A stretch of 64,000 nt of DNA. Origin: Tumebacillus sp. BK434 (GTDB taxonomy: Bacteria > Bacillota > Bacilli > Tumebacillales > Tumebacillaceae). Shown here one piece after another: positions 58,185 through 64,000 of the stretch. The notes beneath the pieces were generated by a model. It searched no databases and was not told the DNA's origin. It saw only the letters and a program-made list of their open reading frames with translations. Position numbers and translations under genes: made by a program. Every line of letters begins with the position of its first letter. Position 1 is the stretch's first letter. Location of the stretch: NCBI RefSeq assembly GCF_004340785.1, contig NZ_SLXS01000007.1, positions 62,001 through 126,000 of the forward strand, given 5' to 3'.

Positions 58185-58948
58185 TGAAACGAAGTCGTTT
58201 GGCACTGGTGGCAGCCGCGATGTTGCTGGTCGGCTGTTCACAGGCCGAGCCTGCCGCCGTGAAGCAGGAGGAGATCGTCCTCTCGGCGGCGGCGAGTCTG
58301 TCCGAGCCGCTGGCAACGCTCAAGGCTGAGTTCGAACAGGAGCATGGTGACATGAAGGTGACGATCAACCTCGGCGCGTCGGGCACCTTGCAAAAGCAGA
58401 TCGAGCAGGGGGCACCGGCCGACCTGTTCTGGTCGGCGGGCAAGACTCAGATGGATGCGCTGGAGAAGCAAGGGCTGCTGCTCGACGGCACCCGGCGCAA
58501 TGCGGCGGTCAACCAACTGGTGCTGGTGGTGAAGGAGTCCGGGCCGGCCTCCTTCCAAGACCTCGCCAACCCGGCTGTCAAAAAGGTCGGCATGGGCACC
58601 CCGGAGACCGTACCGGCCGGGAAGTACGCCCAAGAAGCGCTGACCCACTACGGCATCTGGGACGCCGTGCAGCCGAAAGCGGTGTTCGGCAAAGACGTCA
58701 AGCAAGTCCTCACCTATGTCGAGCGCGGCGATGTTGACGCCGGCCTCGTCTACCGCTCCGATGCCCACGCCTCGAAGCAGGTCAAAATCGCAGCGACCGC
58801 GGGATCGGACGCTCATTCTCCGATCGTCTATCCGCTGGCGGTGTTGAAAAGCAGCCAGCATCAACGGGCGGCCAAGGAATTGCTTGAATTCTTGAGCGGG
58901 GATCACGCGCAGCAGGTGCTCGAACAAAACGGCTTCGCGAAAAACTAG
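58184..58948 (+). CDS. modA: Molybdate ABC transporter substrate-binding lipoprotein ModA
   Basis: This 254-aa lipoprotein has a signal peptide with lipobox LVGC (cysteine at 18) and the ModA plan: LSAAASLSEPL, NLGASGTLQKQIEQGAPADL, GMGTPETVPAGKYAQEAL, and VERGDVDAGLVYRSDA. It binds molybdate or tungstate. ATG 58184 gives a proper signal peptide. modB follows; no modC is in the window. Confidence 0.92.
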   Translation: MKRSRLALVAAAMLLVGCSQAEPAAVKQEEIVLSAAASLSEPLATLKAEFEQEHGDMKVTINLGASGTLQKQIEQGAPADLFWSAGKTQMDALEKQGLLLDGTRRNAAVNQLVLVVKESGPASFQDLANPAVKKVGMGTPETVPAGKYAQEALTHYGIWDAVQPKAVFGKDVKQVLTYVERGDVDAGLVYRSDAHASKQVKIAATAGSDAHSPIVYPLAVLKSSQHQRAAKELLEFLSGDHAQQVLEQNGFAKN

Positions 58949-59043
58949 TCGGACGGCAGCTCTCTGCGCGGACTTGCGAAGCGAGAGGGCGACAATTTTC
59001 TTGAGTGAAAGACTTCAATCTGCGCAGAAGGGACGGATGCATC

Positions 59044-59697
59044 ATGGATGATTCATTTTGGTCACCGGTCTGGCTTTCACTGAAAGTCGCCGGATGGGCC
59101 ACCTTGATCACCGTCGTCTTCGGCACGCTGGCCGGGAAGTTGATGGCACGCCGAAAATTTCGGGGGCGAACGGCGGTGGAGTCGCTGCTGCTGCTCCCGA
59201 TGGTGATGCCGCCGACGGTGGTCGGCTTCGGCTTGCTGGTGCTGCTCGGGAAGTCAGGGCTGGGTCAAATTTTCCCCGACGGCGGAATTTTGTTCACCTG
59301 GCATGCCGCCGTGACGGCAGGAGCTGTCGTCGCGTTTCCGCTGATGTATCAGGCGGCAAAGACGGGGTTTGAAATGGTCGATCCGGAGCTGGAAGCGGTC
59401 GCGACCACGTTTGGCGCCAATGCCTGGCAGGTGTTTTGGCACGTGACGCTGCCGCTGGCCTGGCCGGTCTGGCTGTCCGGCGTTCTGTTAAGTTTTGTCA
59501 GGGCGCTGGGCGAATTTGGCGCGACGCTGATGGTGGCCGGAAACATTCCGGGCCGGACGCAGACGCTGCCGCTCGGCATCTACAACGCGGTGGAAAGCGG
59601 CCGCGAAGGGCTTGCCTGGGCTTGGGTGGCATGTCTGTTCCTCTTTTCCTTCTTCATGATGTGGTTGATCAGACGGCTTGGGGCAAAAGCTATATAA
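59044..59697 (+). CDS. modB: Molybdate ABC transporter permease ModB
   Basis: This 217-aa polytopic permease has five or six membrane helices and the EAA motif (EAVATTFGANAWQVFWHVTLP). ATG 59044 has GAAGGGACGG upstream; an in-frame GTG at 59005 has no ribosome site. The ATPase ModC is missing, so another ATPase must serve. Confidence 0.9.
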   Translation: MDDSFWSPVWLSLKVAGWATLITVVFGTLAGKLMARRKFRGRTAVESLLLLPMVMPPTVVGFGLLVLLGKSGLGQIFPDGGILFTWHAAVTAGAVVAFPLMYQAAKTGFEMVDPELEAVATTFGANAWQVFWHVTLPLAWPVWLSGVLLSFVRALGEFGATLMVAGNIPGRTQTLPLGIYNAVESGREGLAWAWVACLFLFSFFMMWLIRRLGAKAI

Positions 59698-59698
59698 T
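59693..59698 (+). promoter_or_regulatory. Possible -10 element for typA
   Basis: TATAAT at the very end of modB; no clear -35. Confidence 0.3.
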
Positions 59699-59811
59699 GC
59701 CCCAGGACGTCTTATTTGCGTTTATTACGGATTTGTAGTGGCACGAATTTTAATTCTGTGGCAGAATGTGAAAGTTAGTGTGTCTCTACGGAATAGAGGT
59801 AGGAGGAAATT

Positions 59812-61650
59812 ATGAAGCATCAAGAAGCTCTTCGAAATATTGCGATTATCGCCCACGTTGACCACGGGAAAACCACCCTCGTCGACAAGCTCTTGCAACA
59901 ATCCGGCATTTTCCGTGCCAACGAACAGGTATCCGAGCGCGTGATGGACTCGAACGATCTGGAACGCGAACGCGGGATTACGATCCTTGCGAAAAACACC
60001 GCCGTCCGCTACGGCGAGTACTTGATCAACATCGTCGACACTCCGGGCCACGCCGACTTCGGCGGCGAAGTGGAACGGATCTTGAAGATGGTCGACGGCG
60101 TGCTGCTGGTCGTCGACGCGTTTGAAGGCGTTATGCCGCAGACCAAGTTCGTGCTGCGCAAAGCGCTTGAGCAGAACCTCAAGCCGATCGTCGTCATGAA
60201 CAAGATCGACCGTCCGACCGCGCGTCCGGAAGAAGTCATCGATGAAGTTCTCGAACTGTTCATCGAGCTTGACGCCAACGAAGAACAGCTGGAGTTCCCG
60301 GTGATCTATGCATCGGCGCTCAACGGCTATGCCATGCTCGACTACAACCAGCCCGGCGAAGACATGAAACCGCTCTTCGAAGCGATCATCGAACACATCC
60401 CGTCCCCGGCGGTTGATCCGGATGAACCTTTGCAGCTCCAAGTCAACATGCTCGACTACAACGACTACCTCGGCCGCATCGGCATCGGCCGCGTCCATCG
60501 CGGCAAAGTGCGCGTCAACGAACAGGTCGCGGTGATGAAGCGCGACGGCAAAGTCGAACGCCAGCGCGTCGTCAAGCTGTTTGGCTTCCAAGGCCTCAGC
60601 CGCATCGAAATTGAACAGGCGGAAGCGGGCGACCTGATCGCATTCTCCGGCCTCGGCGAACTGAACGTCGGTGAAACGATCGCCGACCTCAACAACCAGG
60701 AAGCACTGCCGCTCCTGCACATCGACGAGCCGACCCTGCAGATGACGTTCATCGTCAACGACTCGCCGTTTGCCGGCCAGGAAGGCAAGCACGTCACCTC
60801 CCGCAAACTGCGCGACCGCCTGTTCCAGGAGCTGGAGACCGACGTGTCGATGCGCGTCGACGAAACCGACTCCCCGGATGCGTATATCGTTTCCGGCCGC
60901 GGCGAGCTGCACCTCTCGATCCTGATCGAGACCATGCGCCGCGAAGGGTATGAGCTGCAGGTATCCAAGCCGCAGGTTATCTTCAAAGACATCGACGGCG
61001 TAAAATGCGAGCCGTACGAGCATCTCCTGATCGACGTGCCGGAAGACCACATGGGTTCGGTCATGGAGCGCCTCGGTCTGCGTAAAGCGGACATGACCAA
61101 CATGATCAACTTCGGCAACGGCAACGTGCGCCTTGAGTTCCTGATCCCGGCGCGCGGCCTGATCGGCTTCCGCACCGAGTTCCTGACCATCACCCGCGGC
61201 TTCGGCATCATGAACCACTCGTTCCACAGCTACATGCCGTCCAAAGGCTCGATCGAGGGCCGTCACATGGGCGTGCTGGTGGCGGCGGAGACCGGCACTT
61301 CCAGCACCTACGGCATCGAAGGCCTGGAAGACCGCGGCGTGATGTTCATCCACCCGGGCACCGAAGTGTACGAAGGCATGATCGTCGGCGAGCACAACCG
61401 CGACTCCGACTTGACGGTCAACCCGTGCAAAACGAAAGCGGCGACCAACGTTCGTTCCGCGACCAAAGACGATACCACCCGTCTGAAAGTCCCGCGCATC
61501 ATGTCGCTGGAAGAAGCGCTGGAATACCTCAATGACGATGAGTACTGCGAAGTGACGCCGCAATCGGTCCGTCTGCGCAAGAAATATCTCAAGAAAAATG
61601 AGCGCGACCGTCACGACAAGGAGAAGAAATGGGCGAAAATAAACGGGTAA
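59812..61650 (+). CDS. typA: GTP-binding elongation-factor-like protein TypA/BipA
   Basis: This 612-aa translational GTPase has G1 [11 protein letters not shown]2/G3 ([26 protein letters not shown]), G4 NKIDRP and the BipA-specific C-terminal domain ([20 protein letters not shown]). BipA acts in ribosome assembly and at low temperature. GTAGGAGG upstream of ATG 59812. Its last 22 nt overlap yuzB. Confidence 0.97.
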   Translation: MKHQEALRNIAIIAHVDHGKTTLVDKLLQQSGIFRANEQVSERVMDSNDLERERGITILAKNTAVRYGEYLINIVDTPGHADFGGEVERILKMVDGVLLVVDAFEGVMPQTKFVLRKALEQNLKPIVVMNKIDRPTARPEEVIDEVLELFIELDANEEQLEFPVIYASALNGYAMLDYNQPGEDMKPLFEAIIEHIPSPAVDPDEPLQLQVNMLDYNDYLGRIGIGRVHRGKVRVNEQVAVMKRDGKVERQRVVKLFGFQGLSRIEIEQAEAGDLIAFSGLGELNVGETIADLNNQEALPLLHIDEPTLQMTFIVNDSPFAGQEGKHVTSRKLRDRLFQELETDVSMRVDETDSPDAYIVSGRGELHLSILIETMRREGYELQVSKPQVIFKDIDGVKCEPYEHLLIDVPEDHMGSVMERLGLRKADMTNMINFGNGNVRLEFLIPARGLIGFRTEFLTITRGFGIMNHSFHSYMPSKGSIEGRHMGVLVAAETGTSSTYGIEGLEDRGVMFIHPGTEVYEGMIVGEHNRDSDLTVNPCKTKAATNVRSATKDDTTRLKVPRIMSLEEALEYLNDDEYCEVTPQSVRLRKKYLKKNERDRHDKEKKWAKING

Positions 61651-61880
61651 CCGTCGATTTTTGCAACGGCAATCTGATGTCCTTCACGCAGGAGCTGTTT
61701 TTGCGCCTGCGCGAGGAGCATCCGGAGTGGACCGTCTCGCGCTATGGCTGCCTCACCAATTGCGGGGAGTGCGCCGTGCGGCCGTTTGCCTTCGTCGAAG
61801 ATGAGATCGTCGCAGGAAGCTATCTGGCGGAGTTTGAAGCCAAACTGCTCGCCCTGATCGAGAAAAAGACCCTGACCTAA
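61629..61880 (+). CDS. yuzB: YuzB-family protein (DUF1450)
   Basis: This 83-aa protein has the cysteine pattern FCNGNL...YGCLTNCGECAVRPFAFVE of DUF1450/YuzB, which may bind a metal or an iron-sulphur cluster. AAGGAG upstream, inside typA. It overlaps typA by 22 nt. The stop codon is inside the loop of the terminator stem. Confidence 0.85.
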   Translation: MGENKRVTVDFCNGNLMSFTQELFLRLREEHPEWTVSRYGCLTNCGECAVRPFAFVEDEIVAGSYLAEFEAKLLALIEKKTLT

Positions 61881-61896
61881 GGTCAGGGTCTTTTTC
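61863..61896 (+). terminator. Rho-independent terminator overlapping the end of yuzB
   Basis: AAAAAGACCCTGACC (61863-61877) pairs perfectly with GGTCAGGGTCTTTTT (61881-61895) around the TAA stop. Confidence 0.92.
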
Positions 61897-61918
61897 TGTT
61901 CTGATGCTGTTGACGACG

Positions 61919-62077
61919 TTAGGCCATTTGTTCGTCCATGCTGACAAGAGGTACTGCCTCTTTTGCTCGTTGACGACCCGCCTCAAGCCAATCCTCTTCT
62001 GCGAGATGGTTCGCCGCCACCAGATCCTCGTTCCAACTTGCGACTACGTCGCCGATGCGAGAATGCGTGGTATGCAC
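61919..62077 (-). CDS. Small acidic protein, unknown
   Basis: GTG 62077 has AAAGGAGGT seven bases upstream and opens 52 codons (HTTHSRIGDVVASWNEDLVA then ANHLAEEDWLEAGRQRA). Helical, no signal peptide. The excellent ribosome site supports it. Not recognised. Confidence 0.55.
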   Translation of the reverse strand: MHTTHSRIGDVVASWNEDLVAANHLAEEDWLEAGRQRAKEAVPLVSMDEQMA

Positions 62078-62198
62078 TGCAATACCTCCTTTGGGCTGGA
62101 ATCGAAGCACACTTCGTTCCACTCGGTAGAATGTGAAAAAGCGGCCGTTCCTATTCGCGACAGAATCTGTCCCCCCACGTATGGGAACAGGCAAAAGA

Positions 62199-62207
62199 TG
62201 CTATAAT
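62199..62207 (+). promoter_or_regulatory. Extended -10 promoter of the PPOX gene
   Basis: TGCTATAAT (TG at 62199-62200, TATAAT 62202-62207), about 60 bp before the start codon. Confidence 0.55.
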
Positions 62208-62267
62208 GACTTGTAGAAAGTCTTGGCAACACAAGGCTTGCAGCTCGATGGAAAGGGGTTCACAAGG

Positions 62268-62720
62268 ATGGCTGAACAAGTATCAAACCAACTGTCGGAG
62301 GAACTGGTGAGTTTTCTGCAAGGGGAGCAAATCGTAATGCTTGCGTCCATCGATGCGGAGAACGGTTCGCCCAATCTCCTCTGCATCTCCTGGTTGCTGG
62401 CCACCGACCCGACCACTCTTCGTCTGGCGATCGACGGCCGCTCCAAGCTGCTGCAAAACATCGCCAAAGATGACCGCGTGACCGTGACGGTGCTGGGTCT
62501 TGGCACGGCGACCGCGGTGACGGGTCGCGCAAACAAGTACGTTGATAAGTTAGAGGGCGTGTCCTTGAACATGGCCGGCGTGGAAATCAAGGTTGAAGCT
62601 GTCCGCGACGTGATGTTCTACGGTGGCAAGCTCACCAGCGAGCTGGCCTATGAGAAGACGTATGACAAGGCGCTGGCCGAAAAATACGATGCGGAGATCT
62701 TTGCCGCCTTGCGCAACTAG
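62268..62720 (+). CDS. Pyridoxamine 5'-phosphate oxidase-like (PPOX) flavin-binding protein
   Basis: This 150-aa split-barrel protein has the PPOX core (SFLQGEQIVMLASIDAENGS, then NLLCISWLLATDPTTLRLAID) and the later GRSKLLQNIAKDDRVTVTVLG. Such proteins bind FMN or F420 and carry out small redox reactions. ATG 62268 has GGAAAGGGG upstream. Confidence 0.85.
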   Translation: MAEQVSNQLSEELVSFLQGEQIVMLASIDAENGSPNLLCISWLLATDPTTLRLAIDGRSKLLQNIAKDDRVTVTVLGLGTATAVTGRANKYVDKLEGVSLNMAGVEIKVEAVRDVMFYGGKLTSELAYEKTYDKALAEKYDAEIFAALRN

Positions 62721-62829
62721 CAGGAGAATCAGGTGGGCGGAGAAAGCGGGCAGTCTTCTGCAACAGGAGGCGTGCCTTTTTTTCCAAGCATTTGGTATAC
62801 ATAACATGTCTTGCACTGAGGAGGGACGT

Positions 62830-63282
62830 ATGATGGAGAAGCCGTTTTCGTATCCACTGACGATGAAAAACGGAAAGGTGTTTGACGCGGCCGGGAAGGA
62901 TGTCACGGAGCTGTATCAGGAGTACAAGCAGTCGGAAGCTGCGGAGAAGATGGTGTCGGCGCTGGAAAAATTGGCGCAGATCAAGCAGCAATCGCTGCCG
63001 ACCAAGCGTATGCTGTTTATTGACACAGCATACAAGTATTCGGCAGTGATCGAAACGTTTGTCGGCGACGACCTTTCGGACCGTCTTAATTTAGCTTATG
63101 CCGGCAAGGTCGAGGAAAATGAGTCGGGCGACTGGTATCTCAACAAAATGAACCGCAAAATCATCGAGATCGAAAGCCTTGCTCAATTGTACAGTCTCGT
63201 CTCGCGCGGTGACATCACGATGGACATGGCGGAGATTGCGTGGGATAACCGTGAATCCTGCTTCTATATGATCAAACGATAA
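62830..63282 (+). CDS. Unknown conserved-looking cytosolic protein
   Basis: This 150-aa protein begins (M)MEKPFSYPLTMKNGKVFDAA and continues with a helical middle and the C-terminal ITMDMAEIAWDNRESCFYMI. No signal peptide or membrane helix. GAGGAGGGACG precedes ATG 62830, and ATG 62833 is also possible. Function not recognised. Confidence 0.7.
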   Translation: MMEKPFSYPLTMKNGKVFDAAGKDVTELYQEYKQSEAAEKMVSALEKLAQIKQQSLPTKRMLFIDTAYKYSAVIETFVGDDLSDRLNLAYAGKVEENESGDWYLNKMNRKIIEIESLAQLYSLVSRGDITMDMAEIAWDNRESCFYMIKR

Positions 63283-63377
63283 ACGTAAAAGGTAAGTAGG
63301 TCACTTTTCGAAACTGTACAATTACACGCATATCGGGTATGCTGAAGAGGTACTATTAGTAGAGGAGGTGGAGTCAC

Positions 63378-63731
63378 ATGGTAACCTTGACCGAATCTGC
63401 TGCAGAGAAGGTTTCTGCCCTGCTGGCTCAGAAAGATAACCCGAACCTTGCACTCCGTATCTTTATCAAGTCCGGCGGCTGCTCTGGCTTCAGCTACGGC
63501 ATGGCGCTTGACGAGAAGAAAGACAACGATGCTCAATACGAGTTGAACGGCGTGAAGGTGGTAGTTGACGAGATGAGCGGTCAGTACCTCGATGGCGCAG
63601 TTGTAGACTACGTAGATTCTCTGATGGGCGCGGGCTTCAAGATCGAGAACCCGAACGCAGCTTCGACTTGCGGCTGCGGTTCTTCCTTCCGCACCGCAGG
63701 CGATGCCGGTAAACCGGGCGCTTGCAGCTAA
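63378..63731 (+). CDS. A-type iron-sulphur carrier (HesB/IscA/ErpA-like)
   Basis: This 117-aa protein has the three conserved cysteines of A-type carriers: GGCSGFSYG and TCGCGSSF near the C-terminus. It takes [4Fe-4S] or [2Fe-2S] clusters from the Suf/Isc machinery to target enzymes. AGAGGAGGTGG upstream of ATG 63378. The C-terminal tail (RTAGDAGKPGACS) is longer than in E. coli IscA. Confidence 0.92.
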   Translation: MVTLTESAAEKVSALLAQKDNPNLALRIFIKSGGCSGFSYGMALDEKKDNDAQYELNGVKVVVDEMSGQYLDGAVVDYVDSLMGAGFKIENPNAASTCGCGSSFRTAGDAGKPGACS

Positions 63732-63740
63732 TCTGCGCAA

Positions 63741-63776
63741 ATAAAAAAGCACCCCTTGAGGGGTGCTTTTTTATTT
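63741..63776. terminator. Bidirectional terminator between the HesB-like gene and tpx
   Basis: AAAAAAGCACCCC pairs with GGGGTGCTTTTTT around TTGA. Confidence 0.92.
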
Positions 63777-63780
63777 GGGC

Positions 63781-64000
63781 TTACTTCGCAGCTTTAGCCG
63801 CCGCGATCGCCGCTTCGTAGTTCGGGTGGTTGGTCACTTCGGACACGTATTCAACGTGCACGATCTGGTCATTGGAGTCGATGACGAAGACGGAGCGCGC
63901 GAGCAGGCGCAGTTCTTTGATCACAACACCGTACGACAGACCGAAGGACAGGTCGCGGTGGTCAGACACGGTTTGCACCTTGTCGATGCCGGCAGCGCCG
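63781..64000 (-). CDS. tpx: C-terminal part of thiol peroxidase Tpx (5' end outside window)
   Basis: The minus-strand frame, open to the right edge, gives about 73 residues: [20 protein letters not shown], then the conserved [11 protein letters not shown] and [17 protein letters not shown] to the stop at 63783-63781. This is the end of the atypical 2-Cys peroxiredoxin Tpx, which reduces peroxides with thioredoxin. The catalytic cysteines lie outside the window. Confidence 0.9.
   Translation of the reverse strand, partial: GAAGIDKVQTVSDHRDLSFGLSYGVVIKELRLLARSVFVIDSNDQIVHVEYVSEVTNHPNYEAAIAAAKAAK

Noticed and set aside
59725-61614. 629-codon minus-strand frame opposite typA
   Set aside because: Codon-bias shadow of a very well-conserved gene; composition (many R, V, H, D) is that of an antisense frame.
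1-64000. rRNA, tRNA, CRISPR, transposase, prophage or replication origin
   Set aside because: No signature of any of these was seen on either strand; a computed search could still find a tRNA.

Overview
The window reads as a chromosomal segment of an endospore-forming, fairly GC-rich Bacillota. Spo0A, the complete spoIIIA operon, SpoIVB, a gerA-type germination operon, three alpha/beta-type SASPs and a YjcZ-type spore protein are all present. Strong AAGGAGG ribosome sites, frequent GTG/TTG starts and the protein flavour point to the Alicyclobacillaceae, with Tumebacillus the best guess (inference; no 16S gene is in the window). No rRNA, tRNA, CRISPR array, intact transposase or prophage was seen.

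Layout. 1-1.2 kb: end of a methyltransferase and a haem-oxygenase-like enzyme. 1.2-5.5 kb: gerA/gerB/gerC germination receptor operon plus a small membrane protein. 5.6-6.8 kb: HAD phosphatase and YaiI/YqxD protein. 7-30.5 kb: the classic Bacillus-type housekeeping and sporulation block (spoIIIAA-AH, accBC, Asp23/amaP/DUF2273, nusB, TsaD-like, ferredoxin-NADP reductase, xseAB, ispA, DUF421, dxs, tlyA, nadK, argR, recN, spoIVB, spo0A). 30.6-38 kb: an accessory, partly decayed, more AT-rich block with many single genes, small sporulation genes, an ECF sigma factor with its probable anti-sigma, and at least three gene remnants. 38.1-39 kb: three tandem SASP genes. 39-45.5 kb: pcrA and two paralogous oligopeptide-binding lipoproteins. 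45.7-49.5 kb: diguanylate cyclase, alpha/beta hydrolase and small unknown genes. 49.5-51.1 kb: a putative peptide quorum-sensing pair. 51.3-54.9 kb: fixABCX electron-bifurcating ETF operon. 55-64 kb: GNAT, lspA, a 44-residue ORF in its own transcription unit, ABC-F, modAB, typA, yuzB, PPOX, HesB, and the end of tpx.

Most interesting system. On the minus strand an HTH+TPR receptor (427 aa, RRNPP/NprR-like) overlaps by 4 nt a gene for an 85-aa exported precursor. The precursor carries four tandem 15-residue units, each beginning FIHDAEPL. Three units contain (S/K)KAPVIG, which resembles the NprX heptapeptide SKPDIVG of the Bacillus cereus group. The two units with identical protein sequence differ at four nucleotides, all synonymous, as expected if the peptide is under selection. 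This looks like a multi-copy pheromone precursor with its cognate intracellular receptor. Two orphan oligopeptide-binding proteins lie 4-8 kb away, and the divergent fixABCX operon is a candidate target.

Regulation visible in the sequence: Spo0A-box octamers before spo0A, xseA and the ferredoxin reductase gene; sigma-G-like promoters before spoIVB and each SASP gene; an ECF-type autoregulatory promoter before the ECF sigma gene; a possible ArgR operator before nadK-argR-recN; and many rho-independent terminators.
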